From Rhizobium sp. Root1334 (lineage in GTDB: Bacteria; Pseudomonadota; Alphaproteobacteria; Rhizobiales; Rhizobiaceae), in NCBI RefSeq assembly GCF_001426665.1, contig NZ_LMEY01000001.1, forward strand, positions 1,267,179 to 1,331,178: a stretch of 64,000 bases of DNA, given 5' to 3'. Position 1 is the first letter of the stretch. Each line of letters starts with the position of its first letter. Shown here piece by piece: positions 7,057-15,781 of this stretch. The notes beneath the pieces were generated by a model. That model saw only the letters and a list, made by a program, of their open reading frames with translations, was not told the DNA's origin and did no database searches. The translations under genes were made by a program, and so were the position numbers.

Positions 7057-8682
7057 TTAGTCCAAAAGCTCCAAAAGGCATGAAGGCATCGCTTCCGGCT
7101 CATGACGGCCGGAAACCTGTAGTGCCATTGCCAAAGCCACCAGCCCATCAATGCGGCCGGTGGCCTTGCTCTTATCGAGCTTCCGGCTTCCGGCCGGATC
7201 GCGCGTCACCACGGCATTGGCGGCGCACATGTTGAGCACCGGATTGCCGCCATGCCGGAGGAGCCTTTCGGCCACGCTACGCTCCAGCATATCGACGGCA
7301 GGCGACATATCCTTAAAGCCCTGCCCGAAGGGCTCCAGCGGCACGTTGCCGCCGAACAGGCCCAGCTCGCGCTTCAAGTCCTCGATACGCCAGCGATCAT
7401 AAGCGATGGTTCGCAAGTCATAGGTCTGCGTCGCGTTGAAGACGTTCATAGCGACGAAGCTCGGATCGATGGTCGAGCCGGGAATAAGGGTGATGAAACC
7501 CTGCTTCGCCCAGAGATCGTAAGGCACGCGGTCTTCGTTCGATCGCTCTCCAATGTTCGCCTCCGGCATGAAGAACTGGCAGACGATATCGAAGCTGCGG
7601 CCCTCGCCGGGGAACGCCAGGACGAACGCTGTCAGATCGCGCGAGCCGGAGAGGTCAAGGCCACCATAGCACTCGCGGCCAGCCAGGTACGCCAGATCGG
7701 GAGCCGCCTTGCAGCGGTCCCATTCGGCCTTGTGGATGAAGCGGGAGACCGCAGAAACGCGCTGATTGAGGATCAAGTTGCGGAAGGCGCTTTCCTTCGA
7801 CGGTACAAGCCGCGCCTGTCCTGCCTGCCGCTGCACGTCATCCTGTGAACGGAAATCGCCAAGAGCGGGATTTGCCGCAATCCATGCCTCGCGGCTCCAT
7901 GGGTCCGCGTCCTGCGGCGCGGCATAGAGGGTGAGGTGGAAGCTCGGATCATCGATATCGCCGGAGTTTACGCGCTCGCCATAGTCGATCAGCTCGGAAA
8001 AGACATGATGGTCGGCGGCGGCTTGTGTCGAAATACACATCATGAGCGGGTTGTCGCGAGCGCCGGTCGCTGTATCGAGGGCGTCGAAAAGATCGCGGTT
8101 CGGCGCGCTGCCCAGCTCGTCATAAACGACGAAGGAAGGCGAGAGGCCCATTTTCGAACCGGCATCAGACGACAGCGCGGCATAGATGGAACCCGCGCCG
8201 TCGCCGGTCAGGACTTCGATTTGCTTGTTGAACTGGATAACGTTCGCCCGGTCGTCAAGCTCCGGGTGCGCCGTCAGGATCGCCCGCATTTCCTGAAACA
8301 GCTTCGCCGCCTGATCGCGCGTAAGCGCGGCGGAATACACCTCGCCGCGCGGCTCCGCTTCCGGCCCCATCAGGTGGCAGAGCGCCAGACCGGCCGCGAG
8401 CTGGGTCTTGCCGTTCTTGCGGGCCATCGAAAGGACGGCCGTGCGGATCGGTCGCCGCCCTTCCGTATCCTCGGCGTAGACCGCCTCGAGGAATTTTCGC
8501 TGCCAAGGCCGGATTTCCATCGTGGTTCCGGCGAGCTTTCCGGCCGTGATCGGCAGATCCTGAAGGAAGGCGACGACACGGCCGGCGCGGGTCAATCCCG
8601 GCTCATCCCAGGGCATGACCGGGCGAACGTCAATCTTGCCGCGCTCCGAAAGAGCCTTAGCGCCTATGCCTCTTGTCGCCAT
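7057..8682 (-). CDS. terL: Phage terminase large subunit
   Basis: 541 residues, complete. The ATPase Walker A is 'SMARKNGKT' (about residues 85-93) and Walker B is 'FVVYDELG' (about 184-191). The RNase-H-like nuclease domain opens with 'YGGLDLSGSRDLTAFVL' near residue 340. It would cut and translocate DNA into the island's own heads. The start ATG overlaps the HNH stop (TAATG). A small terminase subunit, usually adjacent, is not recognisable. Confidence 0.95.
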   Translation of the reverse strand: MATRGIGAKALSERGKIDVRPVMPWDEPGLTRAGRVVAFLQDLPITAGKLAGTTMEIRPWQRKFLEAVYAEDTEGRRPIRTAVLSMARKNGKTQLAAGLALCHLMGPEAEPRGEVYSAALTRDQAAKLFQEMRAILTAHPELDDRANVIQFNKQIEVLTGDGAGSIYAALSSDAGSKMGLSPSFVVYDELGSAPNRDLFDALDTATGARDNPLMMCISTQAAADHHVFSELIDYGERVNSGDIDDPSFHLTLYAAPQDADPWSREAWIAANPALGDFRSQDDVQRQAGQARLVPSKESAFRNLILNQRVSAVSRFIHKAEWDRCKAAPDLAYLAGRECYGGLDLSGSRDLTAFVLAFPGEGRSFDIVCQFFMPEANIGERSNEDRVPYDLWAKQGFITLIPGSTIDPSFVAMNVFNATQTYDLRTIAYDRWRIEDLKRELGLFGGNVPLEPFGQGFKDMSPAVDMLERSVAERLLRHGGNPVLNMCAANAVVTRDPAGSRKLDKSKATGRIDGLVALAMALQVSGRHEPEAMPSCLLELLD

Positions 8683-9110
8683 TATGAAAATCCTAATTCA
8701 TCATTTTCGTCAGACACTTGACTGCCTGAAACTAAGTATATTTTGTTCTCCCACATCGGTCCTGAAGAGAGGCGTTTCTCGTGATTTTGACCGCCCCCCC
8801 GGTGCCAGCCATCCGAATGATCGACCGGATTGCCCTGCGCATCGACGCCTTTGATCTTCCGAGCAAACGGCTTCTTGTGCTTCCTATCATTGGCTGCGGT
8901 CTTCTCGTTGTGGCATCGCTCGCACATCGACATGAGGCCATCGAGCGGCGGGAACGGATCACCGCCAGCGTTGACAGGCGTCATGTGATCGACGGCATTG
9001 GCAAGCGTGGCGTTGCCTCGCACGCGGCATGGTTCGCACATCGGGTCAGCCGCCAGCTTTGCCAGCCGGAGCTTCTGCCATGTGCTGGTGTTGTACGGCC
9101 AGTCAGCCAT
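8682..9110 (-). CDS. HNH endonuclease
   Basis: 142 residues. 'KLAADPMCEPCRVRG' gives the first zinc-binding CxxC, 'NAVDHMTPVNAGG' the catalytic DH, and 'LMSMCERCHNEKTA' the second CxxC and terminal HN. HNH proteins beside terminase assist DNA cleavage and packaging in HK97-like phages and are a regular part of capsid-forming satellites. It overlaps the early HTH gene by eight bases and the terminase start by one. The C-terminal 40 residues are non-conserved. Confidence 0.93.
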   Translation of the reverse strand: MADWPYNTSTWQKLRLAKLAADPMCEPCRVRGNATLANAVDHMTPVNAGGDPFPPLDGLMSMCERCHNEKTAANDRKHKKPFARKIKGVDAQGNPVDHSDGWHRGGGQNHEKRLSSGPMWENKIYLVSGSQVSDENDELGFS

Positions 9111-9939
9111 AGGCCCGCATCCTCTCGCTCTGCATGGTCGCCACGATGAACGCCAGTCCGGCGCCCTTTCGCTGCTTCTCGGCTTCAGTCGTGGCCTCCT
9201 GCCGATCCCACGTCATCCATTCCAGCACCTCTACCTCTGCCTTCAAGCCAAGAGCATGAACATCGGCATACCAGCGCCGTTCGGCTGCTGCGCGTGCTGC
9301 ATCGCTATGGCTGGGGCTTCTGCCTCCATTGATGGGCAAGAGCATGGAACGCTGCGCTACCGGCTTGTTCCCTTTCCAGAGCCCATTCTGCCCTTTGGGC
9401 GGGCTCTGCTGTTGCGGCTTTTTCGCCTGCATTTCCACACGTTCACCTTCGACGGGTTTATTCGATGGGTTACTTCGAAGGGTTTGTGTCGCAGCGCTGC
9501 GACCTTTAACGTCGCATTCCTGCGACCTTGAACGTCGCACGCTTGCGACCTTGGGTGCCGGTGTGTCGGCAGGGGTGCCGGTGGACAGGCAGGGGGTACC
9601 GGGTGCATTGCCGGTCTTCATGCGTGCATCCCAATCTTCCACGATGGCGCGAAAACGGTCCCAGTTCGGCAGGTAGGCTGCACGATGAGCCTTGCCGCCG
9701 TGGCTGATCTTTTCGATGAAGCCGAGTTCATCAAGCTTGTCAGTGGCGCGCATGACCGTTGCTCGATCGATGCCTAGCATAGTCGCCAGCCGTTCAATGC
9801 TGGGATCGCATTGGCCGGTGCGCTTGTTGAAATGATCGATGATTGCCCCGGCTACGCGCTTCGTCGCCTCGGTAACGCCCGCCATGACGTTGAGCGCCTT
9901 GTGGGCGAACAGAATATCGTTCTCTTCGAGGATCGCCAT
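9103..9939 (-). CDS. Winged-helix early protein, possible replication initiator
   Basis: 278 residues from MAILEENDILFAHKALNVM. This start lies two bases after the upstream gene's stop. Residues about 10-100 form a winged helix: 'ATKRVAGAIIDHFNKRTGQ', 'SIERLATMLGIDRATVMRA', 'LDELGFIEKISHGGKAH'. A long low-complexity, basic linker follows, then a C-terminal helical domain. Such a helix-turn-helix plus basic linker occurs in phage and plasmid replication proteins in rhizobia. No primase or helicase motif is present, so a replication role is only suggested. Confidence 0.75.
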   Translation of the reverse strand: MAILEENDILFAHKALNVMAGVTEATKRVAGAIIDHFNKRTGQCDPSIERLATMLGIDRATVMRATDKLDELGFIEKISHGGKAHRAAYLPNWDRFRAIVEDWDARMKTGNAPGTPCLSTGTPADTPAPKVASVRRSRSQECDVKGRSAATQTLRSNPSNKPVEGERVEMQAKKPQQQSPPKGQNGLWKGNKPVAQRSMLLPINGGRSPSHSDAARAAAERRWYADVHALGLKAEVEVLEWMTWDRQEATTEAEKQRKGAGLAFIVATMQSERMRAYG

Positions 9940-9940
9940 G

Positions 9941-10297
9941 TCACGCCCCCGAATAGGCGAGCGCATGGGCCTGTTTCATGGCCTCGATTGCTTCGAGGTT
10001 GGAGAGGTCGAACAACTTGCGGAGAACGGGGATTGCAGAGCCGACGAGGTCAGAACGATGCTGGTGAAGCCAGAGCGCAGCACGATTTACAGGGTTGGGA
10101 ACGCCGCCGATTTCGCCAATAGTTTCAATGGCGGGATTGGCCGCTGTGGACAAGCTAAGCGTTTGTTTCGATTGCCCAACCACAAAACCGCTCTGTCCGC
10201 CATTCATCCCTTTGACGTGACGTGACGTGACGTGATCGCCACCAGATTGGACACTGACTGATCCATCGTGGGATAGTTTCTCCGTAATCTTATGCAC
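9941..10297 (-). CDS. Island protein of unknown function, 118 aa (GTG start)
   Basis: 118 residues from a GTG. The N-terminal half is low complexity and includes 'DHVTSRHV', encoded by a pentamer tandem repeat. The C-terminal half ('PVNRAALWLHQHRSDLVGSA', then 'FDLSNLEAIEAMKQAHAL') resembles a short domain common in rhizobial islands. It ends two bases before the winged-helix gene, so the two are probably one operon. The start is uncertain; an internal ATG at residue 31 is possible. It is the rightmost island gene. Confidence 0.6.
   Translation of the reverse strand: MHKITEKLSHDGSVSVQSGGDHVTSRHVKGMNGGQSGFVVGQSKQTLSLSTAANPAIETIGEIGGVPNPVNRAALWLHQHRSDLVGSAIPVLRKLFDLSNLEAIEAMKQAHALAYSGA
10213..10235. 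repeat. Tandem pentamer TGACG x4
   Basis: Four consecutive TGACG units plus a partial fifth lie inside the N-terminal half of the 118-aa gene. The repeat preserves no amino-acid periodicity, since five is not a multiple of three. It may have arisen by slippage or could be a protein-binding array near the island end. Confidence 0.7.
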
Positions 10298-10386
10298 AGC
10301 CGGCGTGCGAGCCGTTTACAGCCGCTCCTTGCCGGAGCGCCCTCGACTGCATCCCGGCCACTCGCTCAAATGATGTTCCAGTACCG

Positions 10387-11184
10387 CTATTTCGGAAACA
10401 GGAATGTCACCGCGAGCCGGACACCCAAGCCTTCCGGTCCATTTTCAGGAGCTTCCGCCCAGTAGCGAAGTCCAGCGGTGAAGCTGATTGGCTGCTTGTC
10501 GATGGTGACAAGCTTGGAGACGGTGAAATTTATCGGAACCGACCACTGTTCAGCCTTCCAGTCATACGTTGACTCCGTATTCAGGGCGAACGTCCAGGCG
10601 TCGGATGTCGTGTAGGAAAGGAAGGGCTGCAGGAAGGTGCTGCTGACATCGCTGCGATCACTGTTGCCCGCGAACGACCAGATGTGGTTGGCAAGGATGC
10701 CGTAAGTCCATGGCCCATCTTGCCTGAGCGCTACGATTGTCGGGCCGGCTCCCCATTTTTCGCCGCCAAGCAGATCGTCTGTCGCTGTCGGAATCAGGAA
10801 CACGGGACCGGCCCCCCATATGATGCCGCTTTCGGCCGGTTTCGCGGGAGACAGAAAGAAGCTCTGGACGATGTCACCGAGGCCGAACTGGGTTCCCGAA
10901 GGCCCCGCGATGTCGTCCTGCCACGTCACCGGGAGGATGGTTCGGGATATGAGGTTCCAATCCTCGTTCAGTGAGATCGGTATGACGGGCTGGATGTTGA
11001 GCGTCGCCTTGTCGCCATCGAGCGGGCCATAACCATGATCATAGTTGAACTGGAATGGAACGCTGATGAGCGACGCAATCGGGTTGGAGAGTTTCTTGGC
11101 GAGGTCGGCTCCCGAATCCTGTGCCGTCGCCGGGGTGACAAACGGCGCCATGGCAGCCAGTGCGAGGAAAATCTTCAATGTCAT
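10387..11184 (-). CDS. Outer-membrane beta-barrel protein, 265 aa
   Basis: Start at the ATG at 11184 with AGGAG upstream; 265 residues. The signal peptide is 'MTLKIFLALAAMAPFVTPATA' with AQD at the cleavage site. The rest is rich in alternating beta strands ('FQFNYDHGYGPLDGDKATLN', 'SLNEDWNLISRTILPVTW') and ends in 'VRLAVTFLFPK', a barrel-like C-terminus. It resembles the transporter-like outer-membrane proteins of the MetA-pathway/phenol family, but substrate is unknown. It follows the MltF-like gene by 19 bases, so both probably share a transcript. First host gene to the right of the island. Confidence 0.8.
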   Translation of the reverse strand: MTLKIFLALAAMAPFVTPATAQDSGADLAKKLSNPIASLISVPFQFNYDHGYGPLDGDKATLNIQPVIPISLNEDWNLISRTILPVTWQDDIAGPSGTQFGLGDIVQSFFLSPAKPAESGIIWGAGPVFLIPTATDDLLGGEKWGAGPTIVALRQDGPWTYGILANHIWSFAGNSDRSDVSSTFLQPFLSYTTSDAWTFALNTESTYDWKAEQWSVPINFTVSKLVTIDKQPISFTAGLRYWAEAPENGPEGLGVRLAVTFLFPK

Positions 11185-11203
11185 TGGGAGACTCCTGGAA
11201 AGG

Positions 11204-12655
11204 CTACTCGACAGCGCTCTTGGCTTCAGTGGTGTGCTTGTCGCCCATGTGCGCATGTTCGGCCAGCATGTCGTAGGCGATGTAGTACTTGTAGATATTG
11301 CTGACATATTGAACGGTTTCCCGTCCAACGATGGCGGCGGCACCGTTTTCGACATTGCCGAACCAGCGGTTCGGATCGAGGCCCATCTCGGCTGCCTTGG
11401 CGCGGAATTTACGCAGGTTGCCCGGCCCGGCATTGTAGGCCGCAAACGCGAAGAGCAATTGTTCGCGCGGCGGCAGGGCTGGATCGGCGATATAGGTATC
11501 GATCAGGTGGCGAAGGTACTTGTTGCCGGCCTCGACGTTTCGGTCAGCGCTTGAAATATCCTTGATGCCGACCGCCTTGTCGGCGGCAGTCGTCGGGAGC
11601 AGTTGCATGATGCCGACAGCGCCACGCGGGCTGCGCCGCGACTGGTCCAGCTGCGATTCCTGATAGCCCTGGGCGATCACCATCAGATAGTCGAAGGAAT
11701 ATTCGCCGGCATGCTTGCGAAAGATATCGACGAGCTTGGTGAATTTCTCCATCTCCGCGGGCGAATAGGCACGGCGCACCATCTTGTCGCTCTTGTAAAA
11801 GCGGTTCTTCAGGATATTGCCGAAGGTGGTGCCGATCTTGTGATCGTTGGCGAAAGCATCGAGCTTGGCCTTCAGAAGCGGGCTATTCTTGCGGATCGCC
11901 CAGGCAATCTCGCCATCGGTATTGACGGCGATATCCGGATGCACGGTGAGATTGGGAAACACGTTCTTCCAGATCGTCGCCTTGTAGTCATCGACCACCG
12001 TCCAGGGCAGAAGTCCCGCGTCGACCATTTCGAGCAGGTCTTCGTCTTCCAGATTTTCGTCCATCGCAACCAGCGTGATTTCCGGCTTTCCCTCCGCCTT
12101 CCGCTTTTCATTGATCGCCGCCAGATGCTCGTAATAGCTGCTGGAAGGACGAAGGCGGATTTCCTTGCCGGCGAGATCATCCAGGCTTTTGACGCCCGTT
12201 GCGCCGGGACCTGTCACCAGAACCTCCGAAGCCTTGGCGTAAAGCGGTGCAGAGAAATCGACCTCCACCTGTCTTGCAGGCGTGATTGTCAGATTGGCCA
12301 TGACGATATCGCCACGCCCCTCGTTCAAGGCGGTGATCAGCTCGTCGCGCGCTACCGGAACGAAGGCGACGCGCATCTTGTCGATCTCCTTCTTCGTCTT
12401 GGCGTTGAGGACCTTCTGGAACTCGGTGCCGAAATCGACCGCGGTGCCGTATTGAGCGCCCTTGTCGATGAAGTAGATGGTCTTGCTGAAAGGCACGATG
12501 ATGCGCACCAGCCGACGCTTTTCCATCGCGTCGAAATCATCCGTGAATTTGCCCAGCAGCGAGGCGTGGTCCTGGCTCAAGGCAGGCCCGGAACCAAATA
12601 CAATGCCGGCCGATCCGCACAGCACGAGAAACATCACGAGAAGCCGGTTTGCCAT
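11204..12655 (-). CDS. MltF-like membrane-bound lytic transglycosylase
   Basis: 483 residues with an N-terminal signal ('LLVMFLVLCGSAGIVFGSG'). Residues about 45-290 form a periplasmic solute-binding (SBP_bac_3) module; residues about 325-460 form an SLT transglycosylase domain. The catalytic glutamate is in 'IAQGYQESQLDQ', followed by 'GAVGIMQLLP' and 'FAAYNAGPGNLRKF'. MltF-type enzymes cleave murein glycan to 1,6-anhydro ends, with the binding domain regulating activity. Operon with the outer-membrane protein downstream. Confidence 0.92.
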   Translation of the reverse strand: MANRLLVMFLVLCGSAGIVFGSGPALSQDHASLLGKFTDDFDAMEKRRLVRIIVPFSKTIYFIDKGAQYGTAVDFGTEFQKVLNAKTKKEIDKMRVAFVPVARDELITALNEGRGDIVMANLTITPARQVEVDFSAPLYAKASEVLVTGPGATGVKSLDDLAGKEIRLRPSSSYYEHLAAINEKRKAEGKPEITLVAMDENLEDEDLLEMVDAGLLPWTVVDDYKATIWKNVFPNLTVHPDIAVNTDGEIAWAIRKNSPLLKAKLDAFANDHKIGTTFGNILKNRFYKSDKMVRRAYSPAEMEKFTKLVDIFRKHAGEYSFDYLMVIAQGYQESQLDQSRRSPRGAVGIMQLLPTTAADKAVGIKDISSADRNVEAGNKYLRHLIDTYIADPALPPREQLLFAFAAYNAGPGNLRKFRAKAAEMGLDPNRWFGNVENGAAAIVGRETVQYVSNIYKYYIAYDMLAEHAHMGDKHTTEAKSAVE

Positions 12656-13067
12656 AAGGAGCGCCTCTTAAACGGCGGTCGCCGTCCGGGTTGAGTGTCT
12701 CGATTCGGATGCAACGCTACTGTACTTCAACTTCTTCACGCCAGGCAGCACCCAGAACGCGCCGAAAACGCTTTGGCTAGCCCATGATACCGGAAGGAGC
12801 CATTCTGAAAATGGAGCATTCCGATCCGGGTGTCGAGAGTGTCCAGCGATCAAAAATACCACTTAGAATTTTGTCATCTTCACTGGATCGACATCTTCCC
12901 GGCTTTCAGGTTTTCATCCCTACCCGGCAGTGAACGACACTATGGCTCGCAGCAAGTTCAGCTTTGCGCACGCACGCGCCTGCGCTACACCATGACGGCA
13001 ATCGACAGTCTGCTTTCAACGCAAATTTCCAGTACGGCCTCGACGCCACCGCCAAGGAGAAATGAGC
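12656..13067. other. Non-coding stretch
   Basis: About 410 bases between divergent genes. Open frames here overlap each other and show no recognisable protein. AAGGAG at 13,054-13,059 serves the following gene. It presumably holds the promoters of both flanking genes, but none stands out. Confidence 0.4.
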
Positions 13068-13310
13068 ATGACTTATATCGCATCCCCCAAACGCCCGATT
13101 GGCCATCCGGAACGCGCGCTCGACTGTGAAGAAGCGCTGCAGGTGGCACTCGAACACTTGTCGAAAGAGGAAGCGCTGACGGAAGCGGATGTGGAGGCAC
13201 AGCTGATCGAGGGCGGCCTGGCGGCAGGATGGGAAGAGGCCGAACTGAGGACCGCGATCACGGACCTGCGCCAGAATGCGGCACTGGGGTTACAGGGTCT
13301 ATCCGGATAA
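13068..13310 (+). CDS. Small conserved-looking hypothetical protein, 80 aa
   Basis: 80 residues from MTYIASPKRPIGHPERALDC; AAGGAG sits eight bases before this ATG, whereas the ATG six bases upstream is too close. Helical C-terminal part with 'EEALTEADVEAQLIEGGLAA' and 'LRTAITDLRQNAALGL'. Cytoplasmic, no signal or membrane segment. Function unknown. Confidence 0.65.
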   Translation: MTYIASPKRPIGHPERALDCEEALQVALEHLSKEEALTEADVEAQLIEGGLAAGWEEAELRTAITDLRQNAALGLQGLSG

Positions 13311-13516
13311 GCGGTGGACTGCCGGGTCAAATTGGCCCGGCAACGCCGATGTCACCCGGCTGTGTCAAAAATACAATACGAACCTGTGTCATGGATCAGC
13401 TGGACCGCCCAAGTTGTCCTGTTCAGTCTTGACGGCGAGAGCCGACTGTGGACTGAGTTGAAGTCACAATTCCAGGCTGCCTTGTCAAATCTTGTGTTCT
13501 TGTCGGAAGCGTATCC

Positions 13517-14794
13517 ATGACCTCTGTACTAATCGGCATGCCTGTTACGTCTTCATCCCGGGGTTTCCTCGGGCGCGTGACCATCACCCTGTCTCTGGTT
13601 GCAACGCTTACCGCCTGCGGTGGCCACGCTAAAGGCGTTATGCAGCCGCTCAATCTGGCTGCCGAGCCCAAGGGCAACGCTGTCGTGGATATGCTGGTGG
13701 CAACCAGCCGGCTTCCATCTGACGATCCGGCAACGCTATTTACCGGGGAACGCAGCCCGCACCCAACGATCACGGACGTTGCCGTTTCCATTCCATCCGA
13801 CAAGGTTCGCGCCTCCGGAACAGTGCAATGGCCGAAGAAGCTACCGCCGAATCCGGAGACTGACTTTGCCGTCGTGCGCGTCAAGCCACTGGAAACTATT
13901 GAGGATGGACATGAATGGGTGCGCAAGCACTCCAACGGCGGCCATGCGATGGTCTTCATCCATGGCTTCAACAATACCTATGAGGATTCGGTCTTCCGTT
14001 TTGCTCAGATCGTCCATGATTCCGGCGCGAACGTGACGCCTGTCCTTTTCACATGGCCGTCCCGTGCCAAGGTGTTCGACTACAATTACGACAAGGAAAG
14101 CACAAACTACTCACGCACCTCGCTGGAAAACACGCTGAAGGCACTGGTCGCGGACAAAAACATCAAGGACATCACCATCCTTGCCCACTCGATGGGAACC
14201 TGGCTGGCGATGGAATCAATCCGCCAAATGGCGATCCGCGACGGTGGTCTTCCGAAGAAGATTGAAAACATCGTTCTCGCCTCTCCGGATATCGATGTCG
14301 ACGTCTTCTCAAGGCAATGGACCGAGCTCGGCGCAAACAAACCCAATTTCACCATCTTCGTCTCGCAGGATGATCGGGCTCTGGCGCTGTCGCGCTATAT
14401 TTCCGGCGATGTGCAGCGGCTCGGACAGATCAATCCGGCGGAAGAACCCTACAAGACCAAACTTGAAGAGGCCGGCATCACGGTGGTCGATCTGACGAAG
14501 GTGAAATCCACCGATCGCCTCAATCACGGGAAATTTGCCGAGAGTCCCGAGATCGTTCAGCTCATCGGCCAGCGGCTGGTGACCGGTCAGACCCTGACGG
14601 ATTCCGATGTCGGCATTGGGGACGGCATCACGGCAATCGTAGCCGGTACGGTAAACACCGTGGGCAAGGTCGCCGCAACGACCGTTGCTACACCGGTCGA
14701 TCTTATTTCCGGAAACCTGACGACACCTCCGAAGAAAAAGAAAAAGGCGGATGTCGGTGGGAATTTGCAGAGTGAAAAAGCTCCCTTGAACTAG
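13517..14794 (+). CDS. Alpha/beta hydrolase lipoprotein (DUF900 family esterase)
   Basis: 425 residues. A hydrophobic signal ends in the lipobox-like 'LTACGG', predicting lipid attachment. The hydrolase core shows 'HAMVFIHGFNNTYEDSV' (oxyanion region), 'ILAHSMGTWLAMES' with the nucleophile serine, an acid near 'VSQDDRALALSR', and a histidine in 'RLNHGKFAES'. DUF900 proteins are periplasmic or surface esterases of unknown substrate. The C-terminus is a basic, disordered tail with 'PPKKKKKAD'. It stands alone on its strand. Confidence 0.88.
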   Translation: MTSVLIGMPVTSSSRGFLGRVTITLSLVATLTACGGHAKGVMQPLNLAAEPKGNAVVDMLVATSRLPSDDPATLFTGERSPHPTITDVAVSIPSDKVRASGTVQWPKKLPPNPETDFAVVRVKPLETIEDGHEWVRKHSNGGHAMVFIHGFNNTYEDSVFRFAQIVHDSGANVTPVLFTWPSRAKVFDYNYDKESTNYSRTSLENTLKALVADKNIKDITILAHSMGTWLAMESIRQMAIRDGGLPKKIENIVLASPDIDVDVFSRQWTELGANKPNFTIFVSQDDRALALSRYISGDVQRLGQINPAEEPYKTKLEEAGITVVDLTKVKSTDRLNHGKFAESPEIVQLIGQRLVTGQTLTDSDVGIGDGITAIVAGTVNTVGKVAATTVATPVDLISGNLTTPPKKKKKADVGGNLQSEKAPLN

Positions 14795-14926
14795 GAACAG
14801 CGGCCCTCTCGGCCGGACATATTTGCACTCCTTCGCGAAACAGTTTGATGTCCGACTTCCGGAGCAAACTCTTTTTGGAACCATCCACCGCCGGGCATCG
14901 TTTTACTCCGACAAAGGAGAATGATC

Positions 14927-15118
14927 ATGCCGACAACAATCCTCGTGCCAGAAGACGACGGCCCGCGCGGACCGCAATCCAGCCCCGGACTTCCTGATCG
15001 TTCCCAGGAGAAACCTGTAGCGCCGCCAGTGATCGATAAGGGCGACACGAAAAATCCCAACGACCCCGTGTTGAATCCCGCCCTTTTGCCGGCCGGCGAC
15101 CCCGCTGGCATGGCGTGA
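14927..15118 (+). CDS. Small proline-rich disordered protein, 63 aa
   Basis: 63 residues from the second ATG (14927), seven bases after AAAGGAG. Very rich in Pro, Asp and Gly ('EDDGPRGPQSSPGLPD', 'NPNDPVLNPALLPAGDP'), with no fold predicted by eye. It is followed eleven bases later by a second protein of the same character, so the two form a small operon. Function unknown. Confidence 0.6.
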   Translation: MPTTILVPEDDGPRGPQSSPGLPDRSQEKPVAPPVIDKGDTKNPNDPVLNPALLPAGDPAGMA

Positions 15119-15128
15119 GGACGCTTTG

Positions 15129-15311
15129 ATGTCCACCGACGATAGCAACGTAACACCGGAGCAGAAGAAGCCCCGCGATGTTCACCGGCCGCCGGGCAAG
15201 CCTTCGCATGCCGACGAAAAATCAAAAGCGCCGCCGATGATCCAACCGGCGGGTAGCAAGGACGAAAGCGAAAGACCGGTAGTCAACCCGGTAACCGGTG
15301 GCGCGCTCTGA
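15129..15311 (+). CDS. Small disordered protein, 60 aa
   Basis: 60 residues from the ATG at 15129 (GAGG upstream). Rich in Pro, Lys and Asp ('EQKKPRDVHRPPGKPSHADE') and ending 'ERPVVNPVTGGAL'. The 'NPV' ending echoes 'NDPVLNP' in the preceding gene, so the pair may be ancient duplicates. Highly hydrophilic, stress-protein-like composition; function unknown. Confidence 0.6.
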   Translation: MSTDDSNVTPEQKKPRDVHRPPGKPSHADEKSKAPPMIQPAGSKDESERPVVNPVTGGAL

Positions 15312-15447
15312 GCACAATTTCATCTAACCGTCAGCGAAAACGAGACACCGGCTGCCGATCGCGAGCCGGCTTTTATGCGCCTAAGGAATTCCCGGAACAT
15401 GCCAGGTTTCCTCGGCAAAGCCGGTCACCGGCGCTGAAAACACCCGC

Positions 15448-15705
15448 TCAACGTTGCATCACCTCGACCGTATTCTCGACGAGGTGCACGCCGATTACGG
15501 ACGCGGCCGCCTGCTCGATGCAGCCGACTTCGGCTGCACAGGACACGTAGCCACTGAGAATAACCGTGCGACCCACAGCCATTACAGACAGGCCCGACGT
15601 ATCAATCAGCACCGAGTACTGAATATAGCGCATGACCTTGCTGGCCAGTTCGTCATCGGTAAGGTCCGAATGATCATCCTGGTGAATGTAGATCTGCTTG
15701 TGCAT
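15448..15705 (-). CDS. BON-domain protein
   Basis: 85 residues from MHKQIYIHQDDHSDLTDDEL, with GAAGGA upstream. One BON domain: 'LASKVMRYIQYSVLIDTSGL', 'VMAVGRTVILSGYVSCAAE' and 'AAASVIGVHLVENTVEVM', including the usual hydrophobic core and turn glycines. BON domains bind membranes or phospholipid and occur in osmotic-stress proteins such as OsmY. There is no signal peptide here, so a cytoplasmic location is likely. Downstream of the DUF982 gene on the same strand. Confidence 0.82.
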   Translation of the reverse strand: MHKQIYIHQDDHSDLTDDELASKVMRYIQYSVLIDTSGLSVMAVGRTVILSGYVSCAAEVGCIEQAAASVIGVHLVENTVEVMQR

Positions 15706-15781
15706 GGCAATTGTCCTTCCGGGGGGACAACGCGAGCTTTTCCCGAATGTTCCGCTTTTTGAAGAACTCTCGAAAGGGTCT

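Larger units (their letters stand above)
1..10300. mobile_element. Integrated phage-satellite-like island (capsid-forming, tail-less)
   Basis: The stretch carries a tyrosine integrase, an HK97-type head and packaging set, an early HTH/replication-type protein, an HNH nuclease and an XRE regulator with a membrane protein. No tail, tape-measure, baseplate, holin, endolysin or small-terminase gene was recognised. The integrase directly follows the head genes, leaving no room for a tail module. Genes from about 10,300 down to 1 are almost all on the minus strand and tightly packed. The right boundary is set only approximately, between the GTG start at 10,297 and the host gene ending at 10,387; the left boundary and att site lie outside the window. 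A degraded prophage is the main alternative. Confidence 0.75.
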
